Source of the DNA: Nigrospora sphaerica
Taxonomy: Eukaryota; Ascomycota; Sordariomycetes; Amphisphaeriales; Apiosporaceae
Assembly (NCBI GenBank): GCA_018287875.1
Contig: JAGVVL010000022.1
Coordinates: 1,736,001 to 1,800,000 of the forward strand
DNA length: 64,000 bases
Direction of reading: 5' to 3'
The notes beneath the pieces were generated by a model that saw nothing but the letters and a program-made list of their open reading frames with translations, was not told the origin of the DNA and searched no databases. Shown here piece after piece: positions 53,954 through 63,317 of the stretch (positions are counted from its first letter, which is position 1; each line of letters opens with the position of its first letter). Both the position numbers and the translations under genes were made by a program.

Positions 53954-56003
53954 AAAATTCTCGCAAACTGGCTCTCTGGTCCCCTTTTTAGCGTGTGTGA
54001 CGCTTTGTTGCGCCGGTAACGCTGGGCACATGGGGGGACTTGACTTCTCTATGGGTCATCGCCATGGGCTAGCATATGTGACTCACACGTCTGGAGCTTT
54101 CACTGGGATTGAGAAAATTGGGAACGAAAACACTTGAGTGAAATAAGTCGCGTGGCACCAATTCTCCAGCCCCATGGGGAAGCAGCGATATACACCGATC
54201 AGCCTTGGCTGACCAAGTACCTAGCGGATCATACTGGCCTGTGTATCTTCGCATGACTAGACGGACCAGAGGAACTATTGGAGGGCTGGGCGTGGAAGCA
54301 GCAGCGATCCTTGACTGGGATTGGAGGCTTTGTCTTTGAACCATCCATACCACTCGGGAAAGCGAGCCTTTGCGCAGCTTTCCTCGTCCCAACTGCGTCA
54401 TGGGAGGAATACTAGATGGGCTGTCATGCGGCTCATACTTGGGAAGTCTTCAGGGCATACGTAAGGTTCTTTCACTCTGAGCACCCAAAAATAAGAGGGC
54501 ACACCACGTTTGGAGTTGTTGGCTCCCCAACAGAAGGAAGTGAGAGTGGCGAGACTACGCTGGGCCACGTCACAAGTACGAAAAGAGATGCACGTAGGCA
54601 GTATACCAGTGCCAACATTTGGGCTTCTGAAAACATATATGGCAGTTTTTCGAATCACGTTAGTGATGATTTCTTGTAAGCATGCAGCGCGATCCAAATC
54701 TGGAGCCGGAGGCAATTCAAAGCTGTCGCCGTTTGCACGTCAACTAGGCAGTTAAGGTATCTGGGTAATTAGCTGTGCAAATTGCGAGGGATACCACATC
54801 ACAACTCCTGCTGCCATTTCAAGGGGTTCTAGTAATGCTCCGTGTAAGACCGAGGTAGTGAAAACTACGGATATAATGGTTACGCGCCATGGGGTAAGAT
54901 GATTACATAGTCACGAACGGCTCGCTGGACGAGTGCGCAAACTGCCCTCATAGATAGCGACCAGGCCACGGGTATATAAATCGCTTGTCATTTCATCTAT
55001 GCAAGGATACTGCTACTTATTTCATTACGTACTTAATTAGGGGAGACGTAAGCCTGCGTGATGGCAGAGGTCGCTCCTTCCTTGCGCAACTGCCCCTAGT
55101 GGGAGGTACTGGGTAACGGAAGTCATGAGAATCAAGAGAATGACCAAACGGATGTTGTTTTATAATGTAATTGGGTGACCTGAGAGAATTAAAATCCGTT
55201 TCAGAGTTATTCGACATCTCGCTGATTGCCACCATCTGTTGCGAAGACCTGGCTTCCCAAGAATTGCGGAAATTGTTCGAGGTGTTATAGTGAGGCTATA
55301 GATAGGCATCGGATTATAGGCACGTTTGTAGTCCCCGTCTATCCCAAAAGTAATCGAGGGAAAATGGCCAAGAGGACCTCTAACTTTGTTTTTGGCAAGT
55401 ACTGTGCTGAAAACTCCATGGTTAAGTAAGCTGATATGGGCGGACGAGAGATGCCGCACTTACAGTACGCCACCTCATCATAGGTACCCGGTGGCATTCC
55501 CAGGTCTCGTCATACTTCAGAAGATTAATGCTCGCTATGGAGCCTCAACGGCTCCTACGGCCTGCAGGGAAACGATTCCTTTGCCAACGGCCACTGCAGT
55601 TTCTGGCCGGCGCGAAAGCCTCCAACTAAGCCGTGCGATATGCGGGTACATGTGCTCCCGCCTCTCCACGTTTGGTCGGGATTACCCATAGGGATCTGCA
55701 ATTTGAAAATCTAAGATTCTCTGTTGCCCAGGTTTCCCGCGTCCCACGGGGCCGAAGCGGGTCGAGGGCGCATATTTTGACCAACTTTCGACCCCACAAG
55801 CCCCAACTCAACTGAGACATCGCATGTGCATGAGACCGCGGCACCGGTTCGTGAGTTCGTCCCTAACGATTCAAATGGGAGGTGCTAGAGAAAGCACGTC
55901 ATGAACCTCAGCACAGAAGGTACGGAAACTTTGCCATGTGGCGGTGTTGTCTTTATTGATTCTATGGTTTGAGAAACTCGAACCATTTCTCAACCGCCGC
56001 CCG

Positions 56004-56010
56004 TATATAG
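56004..56010 (+). promoter_or_regulatory. TATA box of the secreted repeat protein gene
   Basis: TATATAG about 156 bp upstream of the ATG at 56166, followed by a C/T- and A-rich leader. A good match to a fungal core promoter. Confidence 0.5.
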
Positions 56011-56165
56011 AGGTCATTGCTTCTTGAACACAATCATTTTCCTCCCATCATCTTAAAAAGCAGCTCCAGATCTCTTCAATCACTGCACACTCTTTTAGAA
56101 GCCGCTTTCAACTGAATTTGCAGTCCTCCCATACACCTGTTCGTCACCCTCTAATTAGCGCCATC

Positions 56166-57336
56166 ATGCGTGCCACTACCACTGCTCTCACCCTGATCTC
56201 GGCCACCCTCGGTGCTGCCGCCGGGCCGAAGCCTGATAGCTATGAGGCCATTCTCCAGGCTCAGTACCTGCTCTCGGACCTGATCGACAGCAAGCAGTAT
56301 GACCGCCTTAACGAGGCGGTGACGGACGACTTCGTCCACGACAGCCGTCCCCTGGGTGATCGCGGTAGTCTCTCCGAGGGTGTAGAGGAGTTCGCCAACG
56401 ACGTCCGCGAGGCCATTGGAGATGCCCTCACGCAACACAGCGACTCCAACACCCTGATTCACTTCAACAACGACGAGGGCACCTCGGCCAACATGACTAG
56501 CTAGTTCGTTCTTCCTTGCATCGTATCCTGCCAAGATCTCACCACTCACCAAATTTGACAGTGTTACTTTCTCTCAGTGGGATCCTGCCGCTCTGTACGA
56601 CATCTCCCGCACGTTCCGTATTTACGAACGCACGGATAACACCTACGTTCTGGACTCGAATGGCAATTGGAAGATGAGCTACAGCCTGGTTACCAACATG
56701 GCCCCCAGGCCCGAGGGGATCTACTGGAACGACGGCAACGACAGGTGCAAGCAGGTCAGGTGCGCCACGGAGCCATCCCAGGGCAACGGTGCCAACTACG
56801 ACGACGTGGACTGGACCAAGGTCAACTACGACAATGTTGACTGGACCAAGGTCAACTATGACGGTGTCAAGTATGATGGTGTCAAGTACCAGACCGAGCC
56901 GCAGCCCGCTGAGGCTGAGGGCCACCACTACGAGACCCAGCCCAAGGGTGACGGGTACGCGACGCAGTCCAAGGACGACGGATACGAGACGCAGTACGAG
57001 GGCCACGGGTATGAGACCCAGCCGATGGGCGACCACTACGAGACCGAGCCCCAGGCCGAGCAGCCCAAGGACAACCAATCTTGGGAGTACAAGACCGAGG
57101 CCATTCCTGAGCAGCACAAGGATAACAGCCACTCTGACGAGTACGAGACTGAGTCCATCCCCGAGAAGTACAAGGACAACAACCACTCTGGCGAGTACCA
57201 GACTGAGTCCATCCCCGAGCAGTACAAGGACAACAACCAGTCTGGCGAGTACAAGACTGAGTCCATTCCCGAGCAGCACAAGCAGGAGTCGTCGAAGCAC
57301 AACTCGGGCACCTACGAGACGGAGCACATGCACTAA
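56166..57336 (+). CDS. Secreted SnoaL-like protein with C-terminal tandem repeats
   Basis: 370 aa from two exons (56166-56503 and 56562-57336). The intron has an unusual GTTCGT donor but a good TTGACAG acceptor; splicing joins NMTS to YVTFSQWDPAALYDISRTF in frame and removes the TAG at 56502. Residues 1-20 are a signal peptide. Residues about 25-170 resemble an NTF2/SnoaL fold: YLLSDLIDSKQYDRLNEAVT with DDFVHDS, then ISRTFRIYERTDNTYVLD. From about residue 190 the chain is repetitive: DNVDWTKVNY units, then GYETQ units, then four longer units built on EYKTESIPEQHKDNNHSG, ending YETEHMH. The tail is hydrophilic, rich in Glu, Lys, Tyr and Asn. Function unknown; an extracellular or cell-wall role is inferred. 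Confidence 0.82.
56790..57310 (+). repeat. Coding tandem-repeat array in the secreted protein
   Basis: Three repeat classes in order: about 30-bp units (VDWTKVNYDN), about 30-bp units (GYETQ with a Lys-Asp-Asp-Gly spacer), and about 66-bp units (TESIPEQ with a KDNNHSG spacer). Nucleotide similarity is high among the last class, suggesting recent expansion. Confidence 0.88.
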
Positions 57337-58402
57337 GCGCTGCCAAGTAATGGCTGCCTTTGCTGAAATATGATGTACTGACTGTCTCCGTCCCGCGGAG
57401 GTATATACTTAGAGGGGAGACGCGGGATTTCTTCTTGCTCCTTGGAGTAGCTTGACAGCGCCGTCTGTCAGCATAATATTTAATTACACAAGTGTATTCT
57501 TAGATATATGAGTACTTTGATCTATAATCCATGAAAACCTCCAGGATCTGTTGAAAGACAGTGCTCGGTGATGTGGGCTTGTAATGAACTGTGAAAATGA
57601 TTGGCTCTGGCGCATGTACACTGCCTGCGAATTTTAACTCATGGAGATGGGCTGACGAAAAGTATTGGATGCCAGTTTTATGATCTGGGAAGAAGGCATG
57701 GGCAGTCAATTGGATTCCCATGCGTGAGGGCCCTGCTCGGGCGCCTCATAGTGTAGGTGCGGTGGTCCCAACCCACATCGTTTCGGCAATGGTGAAGTTA
57801 CATGGATGTGGGAACCGTTTAGAGCAATTAGAAACAAACACGTTCTCTAATGAGGTAGATAGGCAATGTTCTCATGGTCAATATTGGAAGCCGCACAGCT
57901 ACTGTTATCTAGGTTCGGACGCTTGTAGACGTGCATGCATAACGGGTGCAATGGGATGACGCTACTCCATATCCCAGTGCCTATGGCTGTCTATTAGGCA
58001 CTGCCGCAGACTGGGCCTTAGCGTCTTTGCGCACCGTCCATACTGAACTCGCTGCCGGAGCCGAAAATGACAAGAAAGTAAACAATTATAATCTGCTGGG
58101 CATTTCCTGCCAGAAGAATGTTACATATTCCGTCTGACGGAGAAAAGCGGCAATGCTGTGGGTGGGCCTGGTGGAATGGATGGACCTGAGGGAGCAGGTC
58201 CGCGCACCGGCCAATTGTGGGGCCAGCTTTCGATGATCTCTCGATTTTCCAGGATAGAATTTCCCGATCATCGTGGTAGATGTACAACCGGATATCGCGA
58301 CGTCGCTACACGATGCCCGAAGCGTCCCCCGTGAAATAATCATTGACGACCACCACTATGAAATAAGAAATCCGGTCCACGCCCAGAACACAAGTCGTGA
58401 CC
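57337..58402. other. Intergenic region upstream of COQ8
   Basis: About 1.07 kb, AT-richer in its first half. No gene or RNA recognised. Confidence 0.45.
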
Positions 58403-60661
58403 ATGAGGTATGCCGACATCCTCATAGATTTGGCCGCTGTCGTCAAAGCTTCCAGGGGCGTCGCGTCGAAGCACCTGGAGCTGCGGGCCCGGCAGTGGGA
58501 TCGCTATGGCCAGTCCTCGAGCATTGCCCGGTCCTGGACTGCCCAGAGGCAGCCAAAAAAGCCATCGCAGCAGCCGGAACAGCAGCCCGCCGCAGACGCC
58601 CTGTCTACCGCGCCTGCACCCAAGCCGCATGCTGAGCCCTCACTGGCTTCCAGCTCGGACCTGAAGCAGAACGTGGGCGCCTCTCTCGCCGACCAGTTTG
58701 GACGGTACAGCAATGCCGCACGCGGCTCGCCAGTGCCCGAGGCGGAGAAAACGTCGAGGCAGACCGAGAACCCTGGGATCCAATCTTCACCGAGTGTGTT
58801 ATCTTCCTCTCCCAATGCGGACCCAGCCGCAGCCGTCCCCGAAACACAATCTCAAGACGATGTGCCTCCGGAAGTGGATCTGGGCGGCTTGTTCCACACG
58901 AGCCGAGCAGCGCAAATGCTGGAGGGAAAGAAGGATTCCGGGAGCATAAAGCGACCCAGCGTGCCTCCAACTAAGCCAAGCTGGTTCAAGGACTTTGGCC
59001 ACGGGCAGGGTAGTCCTAAACCTCCGACGGAGGCGGCGAGAACGAAAGCCCCTACTGCCGATGCTGCTACGGAAGCGGCGGGCGTCAAGGCAAAGACAGC
59101 CGAAGAGGAGCTTGCACCCGTGAGAGAAGCAACTACAGTTGGGCCATCTTCGACCTCCCCAACGCCACCAGAGGGCGGCGCGGAATCCCGCACAGAATCC
59201 AATCAAAGTACAGTCAAGGAGCACACGCAGATGGTCGAGGAGATATTGGCACAGGCCGATACCAAGTCTTCATCGACCGGCAGCACACCCCCGACAGCGC
59301 CTGCAGGGCAACCTCCAACGCCCACACATGTCCTCCGGGAATCCCGGGTGCCTTCCTCGCGTATCGGTAGACTGTGGAACTACGGCGGCCTCGCAGCTGG
59401 TATGCTTGGTGGAGCTATCACCGAAGGGATCAGCAGGGGCTTCGGCGGCGGCGGCCAAGGCTCGGTCCTGCTCAGTTCGGGCAACATGGAGAGGCTCGTG
59501 GCCAAACTCTCCCGCATGCGAGGCGCCGCCTTGAAGCTCGGGCAGATGATGAGCTTCCAGGACTCCAAAATGCTGCCCCCGCAAATCCAAGAGGTCCTCC
59601 AAAGGGTCCAGGACAGAGCCGACTACATGCCCGCTTGGCAGCGAGACAAGGTTCTGAAGGCGAGCCTGGGGTCCGAGTGGCGCGAGCTGTTCGGCGAGTT
59701 CGAGGAAACGCCCATTGCAGCCGCCTCGATCGGCCAGGTGCACAAGGCGACCCTCAAGTCAACCGGCGAGAGGGTCGCGGTCAAGATCCAGTTCCCCGGC
59801 GTGGCGGACTCGATCAACTCGGACCTGGACAACCTGTCCATGATCCTGACCGCCTCGGCCGTTCTTCCCAAGGGCCTGTACCTCAACAAGACCATCGACA
59901 ACGCGCGGACGGAGCTCGGCTGGGAGTGCGACTACGAGCGCGAGGCGGCGTGCGGCGAGCGGTACCGGGCGCTCCTCGCGAGCGAGCCCGACGTGTTCGT
60001 GGTGCCCAAGATCTACGGCGAGGCGTCGGGCAAGCACGTGCTGACGATGCAGTTCATGGACGGCGTGGGCGTGACGCGGGTGCAGTCGTTCACGCAGGCG
60101 CAGCGCGACTGGATCGGCACGCAGATCCTGCGCCTGTGCCTGCGCGAGATCACCGAGTTCCGCTTTATGCAGACGGACCCCAACTGGACCAACTTCCTGT
60201 ACAACGCGGCCACGCAAAAGCTCGAGCTGCTCGACTTTGGCGCCTCGCGCGAGTTCCCCGACGCCTTCGTCACCCAGTACGTCGCCCTGCTGGCCGCCGC
60301 CGCCCGCTCCGACCGCGACGCCGTCAAGGCCCTGTCCGAGAGCCTCGGCTACCTGACGGGCCACGAGAGCAAGACCATGCTCGACGCCCACATCGCGAGC
60401 GTCCTCACCCTCGCCGAGCCCTTCCTCGACTCGGCCCCCGAGGTGTACGACTTCCACGACCAGACCATCACCGAGCGCGTCAAGGCCCTGATCCCCGTTA
60501 TGATCCACGAGCGCCTGGCGCCCCCGCCCGAGGAGACGTACAGCCTGCACCGCAAGCTCAGCGGCGCGTTCCTGCTGTGCGCGAAGCTGGGCAGCAAGGT
60601 GAGATGCCGGGAGTTGTTCCAGGCGGCCGTGGCGAAGACGGACCTGGATGTCCCGAAATGA
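58403..60661 (+). CDS. COQ8: Mitochondrial ABC1/COQ8 atypical kinase (ubiquinone biosynthesis)
   Basis: Protein-kinase-like ATPase needed for the coenzyme Q synthesis complex on the inner mitochondrial membrane. Single exon, 752 aa. About 320 N-terminal residues are Pro/Ser/Thr/Ala-rich and low in structure. The ABC1 core then shows the family marks in order: a glycine-rich membrane-like segment AAGMLGGAITEGISRGFGGG, the KxGQ motif ALKLGQMMSFQD (Lys378), the Ala-rich loop TPIAAASIGQVH (about 439-442) that replaces the kinase Gly-rich loop, ATP-site Lys461 in VAVKIQFPG, ExD region ELGWECDYEREA, catalytic loop DPNWTNFLYN and DFG-type LLDFGASREF (Asp611). Yeast Coq8 is 501 aa; the longer N-terminus is usual for filamentous fungi. 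The start is the first in-frame ATG; the N-terminus is not a textbook presequence. Confidence 0.93.
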   Translation: MRYADILIDLAAVVKASRGVASKHLELRARQWDRYGQSSSIARSWTAQRQPKKPSQQPEQQPAADALSTAPAPKPHAEPSLASSSDLKQNVGASLADQFGRYSNAARGSPVPEAEKTSRQTENPGIQSSPSVLSSSPNADPAAAVPETQSQDDVPPEVDLGGLFHTSRAAQMLEGKKDSGSIKRPSVPPTKPSWFKDFGHGQGSPKPPTEAARTKAPTADAATEAAGVKAKTAEEELAPVREATTVGPSSTSPTPPEGGAESRTESNQSTVKEHTQMVEEILAQADTKSSSTGSTPPTAPAGQPPTPTHVLRESRVPSSRIGRLWNYGGLAAGMLGGAITEGISRGFGGGGQGSVLLSSGNMERLVAKLSRMRGAALKLGQMMSFQDSKMLPPQIQEVLQRVQDRADYMPAWQRDKVLKASLGSEWRELFGEFEETPIAAASIGQVHKATLKSTGERVAVKIQFPGVADSINSDLDNLSMILTASAVLPKGLYLNKTIDNARTELGWECDYEREAACGERYRALLASEPDVFVVPKIYGEASGKHVLTMQFMDGVGVTRVQSFTQAQRDWIGTQILRLCLREITEFRFMQTDPNWTNFLYNAATQKLELLDFGASREFPDAFVTQYVALLAAAARSDRDAVKALSESLGYLTGHESKTMLDAHIASVLTLAEPFLDSAPEVYDFHDQTITERVKALIPVMIHERLAPPPEETYSLHRKLSGAFLLCAKLGSKVRCRELFQAAVAKTDLDVPK

Positions 60662-60814
60662 TCTACACATGTACAACAACGAAGAAATCACGCCGTATAT
60701 AGAGGGGCAGGGAGGATCACTCGTCTTCGGAGCAATGTATAGTAGAGGGCAATGACCGGCCCAACTTGATGGTATCATAATTGTACGACTACCCACTCCC
60801 GCGTCCTCGCTCCC

Positions 60815-61762
60815 TCACCTCTGTCGGCGCTCCATGGGCAGCTCGCGGCGCTCCTTGGAGGCGAGCTTCTTGCGCTTCTTCTCGATGGTCTTGTCGACGT
60901 CCTTCTTCTTCATGGAGGCGAAGCGGTCGACGAGCAGCTGCTTCTTCTGCTCGCTCTTCTTGAGGTAGAAGGGCGTCTTGCCCTCCTTGACGCGCTCCTT
61001 CTCGCGGCGTCGGTGCTCCTCGACGACGGCGCGCTCGGCGTCCTTGCGCTTCTGCGCCTCGCGGCGGCTCTGCATCGACATGAGGCTGCGCTGCAGCCTC
61101 TCCTTGGCGGCCGGGTTCTTGGCCTTCTTGATCTCGGCCCGCAGCGCCGCCATCTCGTCGTCGCGGTACTGCTCCAGGAACGCGTAGTTCTCGCGCTGCG
61201 CCTTCTCCAGCAGCGCCGCGTTGCCGCCGCCCGCGCCGCCCCCGAGCGGCCCGAACCGCGGGTCCCGCGCCTGCACCTTGTGCACCGGCACCACCTCGCG
61301 CTTGCGCGTCACCGCCCGCCGCGCCGTCACCTCGGTCGGCGCGTGCTTGCTGCTGCGCTTCGCGAGATTCTCGTGCTTGCCGACAAACTTGGGCCGCCCT
61401 GCGTGGTCCTCCTCCGACGGCGCTTCCGAGCCCGAGTCCTCGTCCGACTCGTCGCCCTGGCCGCGTTTCCGCCGCGCCGAGCCCAGAGAGGCCTGGGCTT
61501 TGGCTAGTTCGCCGAAGGAGATCTTGGAGGGGTCCAGGTCGTCGTCTTCGGCCTCGTCTTCGGAAGAGCCCGATTCGGCGTTCTCGTCGTCGTCTTCGGC
61601 CTCGCTGGTGTCGTCGTCATCTTCGCCTTCATCGTCGCTGCTGTGGTTTGCCGCCGACTCGCTGTCCATCTCGTCCAGGTCCGGCTCCTCCTTTCTGGGG
61701 CGCACTCGCCTCTGCAGACCGCCGAACGGCAGTTTGCGCTTTGCTGATTGGGAGCGGTTCAT
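60815..61762 (-). CDS. RRP36: rRNA biogenesis protein Rrp36
   Basis: Nucleolar protein of the 90S pre-ribosome needed for early cleavages of 18S rRNA precursor. Single exon, 315 aa. After a basic start (NRSQSAKRKLPFGGLQRRVR) come acidic Ser/Asp/Glu tracts, then DPSKISFGELAKAQASLGS, HAPTEVTARRAVTRKREVVP and ARDPRFGPLGG, which are family signatures. Next is a long charged coiled coil (YRDDEMAALRAEIKKAKNPA) and the C-terminal FYLKKSEQKKQLLVDRF segment with a Lys-rich tail ending MERRQR. Its stop faces the COQ8 stop about 150 bp away; its start is 331 bp from the divergent NIF-domain gene, so the two share a promoter region. Confidence 0.93.
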   Translation of the reverse strand: MNRSQSAKRKLPFGGLQRRVRPRKEEPDLDEMDSESAANHSSDDEGEDDDDTSEAEDDDENAESGSSEDEAEDDDLDPSKISFGELAKAQASLGSARRKRGQGDESDEDSGSEAPSEEDHAGRPKFVGKHENLAKRSSKHAPTEVTARRAVTRKREVVPVHKVQARDPRFGPLGGGAGGGNAALLEKAQRENYAFLEQYRDDEMAALRAEIKKAKNPAAKERLQRSLMSMQSRREAQKRKDAERAVVEEHRRREKERVKEGKTPFYLKKSEQKKQLLVDRFASMKKKDVDKTIEKKRKKLASKERRELPMERRQR

Positions 61763-62093
61763 GGTGGTGTGTGATGTGAATTTGATGATCTGCCGAAGAG
61801 CCGGATGCTACTAGCGATCCACGGGTGTGGATGCGGGATGCTCTTGACTTTTTGGTGGGGCGATGGAAGGTGGGCCATCGACTCCCCTTATCGATTACGA
61901 GAAAGTATCGGAATTCGAGATGTCTGCGCTGCGGCTTCATCGGCGGCAGAATGTCAGGGTCCCTTTGCCTCCTTGCGGCTTCGCCCGTAATATCGTTTAG
62001 TTTCTTATTGGCTTCATCTCGAATGGTGAAAGCGAGCGACCCCTTACCACCAACCAATTCGCCGTGACCTGCGACGTGCCGCAAGTCGCCCAT
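61763..62093. promoter_or_regulatory. Shared divergent promoter of RRP36 and the NIF-domain gene
   Basis: Only 331 bp separate the two start codons on opposite strands, so both promoters must lie here or overlap the genes. No clear TATA element was found, as expected for housekeeping-type genes. Confidence 0.5.
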
Positions 62094-63317
62094 ATGCAGC
62101 GCACATTCTCTGCGTCGTCTGCCTTCCTTTCGTTTGCGGCGCGCGCCCCTCGATCGCGTGCGACAGGTCTCGCTCGTCCTCCCCTCTTCCTGTGCAGATA
62201 TTCCACTGCCATCTCGTCCGCCCATACTGCTCCAGCACCGCCGGCGACAGACAATGGTACAGTAGTGGCGCAACTGGATATACAGAGTCCGCACGGCTTC
62301 TACCAAGCCTACCAAGCACGCCTTTCTTCGCCTCCCTCTGGTCATACTAAGAAACCGGTCGCCATGTCCGCAGCCGATCTGCCCGTCCGTACGGATGGGC
62401 CTACGCTTGCCAACAAGCAGGCTGGTGCGTCAGAGCCCCAAGCCATCACGGCCGAGGACAGCCAGGTCCTCAACGACGGCCCTTCCACCAACCCTCCTAC
62501 TGGCCCGACGACCAAGAAGAAGGGCAAGCGAGCTCCCGCACACATCCGTCGCGCAGAAGCTGGTGCCCAAGCGGCGCTCCCTCCGAAGCCCCAGACGGCC
62601 CATCCCCGAGCCGCGCATGTTCCGAAGCACCAGGTGGCTTCCGCCTCACGCAAATACGACGTGCCCTCGAAGGCATCCGGCGGTGTGCCGGAGCCGACGG
62701 CGGCGTACCTGGCGCAGGCCGCCGTGCCGCCCTCGCGGCTGGACAAGCCGCGCAACATCCTCGTCATCATCGATCTGAACGGCACGCTCCTGCACCGGCC
62801 CAACCACAGGAACCCGTCGCGCTTCGTCGAGCGGCCGCACACGCGGGCCTTTCTCGACTACTGCATCCGGACCTTCACCGTGGCCATCTGGTCGTCGGCG
62901 CGGCCCGACAACGTTCACAAGATGCTCAACCAGATCCTGAGCGCCGAGGACCGCGGCCGGCTCGCGGCCGTCTGGGGCCGCGACACGCTCGGCCTCTCCC
63001 CCGACGACTACAACCGCCGCGTGCAGTGCTACAAGCGCCTCACCGTCATGTGGCGCGACCTCGAGAAGCGCCTCGGCCAGCGCTGGGACCAGTCCAACAC
63101 CCTCCTCGTCGACGACTCGCGGGAGAAGAGCCGCTCCGAGCCCTTCAACCTCATCCAGCTCCCCGAGTTCAAGGGCAACGCCGACGAGCCCGGCTATGTC
63201 CTGCCCCAGGTGCACGACTACATCAATACGTGTGCCCAGCAGCGGGATATTTCCTCATTCGTTCGCCTCAACCCCTTCAACTTCCAACCCAGTTTCAACC
63301 TGAATGAGCCACTTTGA
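62094..63317 (+). CDS. FCP1/NIF-domain (HAD-fold) protein, probably mitochondrial
   Basis: Single exon, 407 aa from the ATG at 62094. The N-terminus MQRTFSASSAFLSFAARAPR continues with several Arg and no acidic residues to CRYSTAISS, a typical mitochondrial presequence with an R-x-S cleavage context. Residues 50-210 are low-complexity with a KKKGKRAPAHIRR patch. The FCP1-homology domain follows (about 220-390): the motif I position reads ILVIIDLNGTLLHR, so the usual second catalytic Asp of DxDx(T/V) is Asn; FVERPHTRAFLDYC and VAIWSSARPDN form motif II; and NTLLVDDSREKSRSEPFNLI supplies motif III. TIM50-like or scaffold function is possible. Yeast Tim50 also lacks a full catalytic motif, but there is no visible membrane segment, so it is probably not Tim50 itself. 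Confidence 0.87.
   Translation: MQRTFSASSAFLSFAARAPRSRATGLARPPLFLCRYSTAISSAHTAPAPPATDNGTVVAQLDIQSPHGFYQAYQARLSSPPSGHTKKPVAMSAADLPVRTDGPTLANKQAGASEPQAITAEDSQVLNDGPSTNPPTGPTTKKKGKRAPAHIRRAEAGAQAALPPKPQTAHPRAAHVPKHQVASASRKYDVPSKASGGVPEPTAAYLAQAAVPPSRLDKPRNILVIIDLNGTLLHRPNHRNPSRFVERPHTRAFLDYCIRTFTVAIWSSARPDNVHKMLNQILSAEDRGRLAAVWGRDTLGLSPDDYNRRVQCYKRLTVMWRDLEKRLGQRWDQSNTLLVDDSREKSRSEPFNLIQLPEFKGNADEPGYVLPQVHDYINTCAQQRDISSFVRLNPFNFQPSFNLNEPL

Larger units (their letters stand above)
52201..56165. other. Gene-poor, repeat-bearing region of about 4 kb
   Basis: No intact gene. 52.7-53.6 kb carries a 173-bp tandem duplication and a short minisatellite. From about 53.65 kb to 56.1 kb the sequence is visibly richer in A and T than the rest of the window and has frequent stops in all frames. 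It includes two small inverted repeats (53793-53809; arms 53890-53900 and 53943-53953). It may be relic repetitive DNA altered by mutation, but no transposase or reverse transcriptase text is readable. Confidence 0.45.

Noticed and set aside
56502..56504. Premature stop in the SnoaL-like gene
   Set aside because: Splicing at the adjacent GTTCGT removes it and restores a continuous SnoaL-type reading frame, so I treat the gene as intact.
59374..60796. Long alternative frames on both strands over COQ8
   Set aside because: Highly Arg- or Leu/Val-rich compositional shadows; the COQ8 frame holds all kinase-like motifs.
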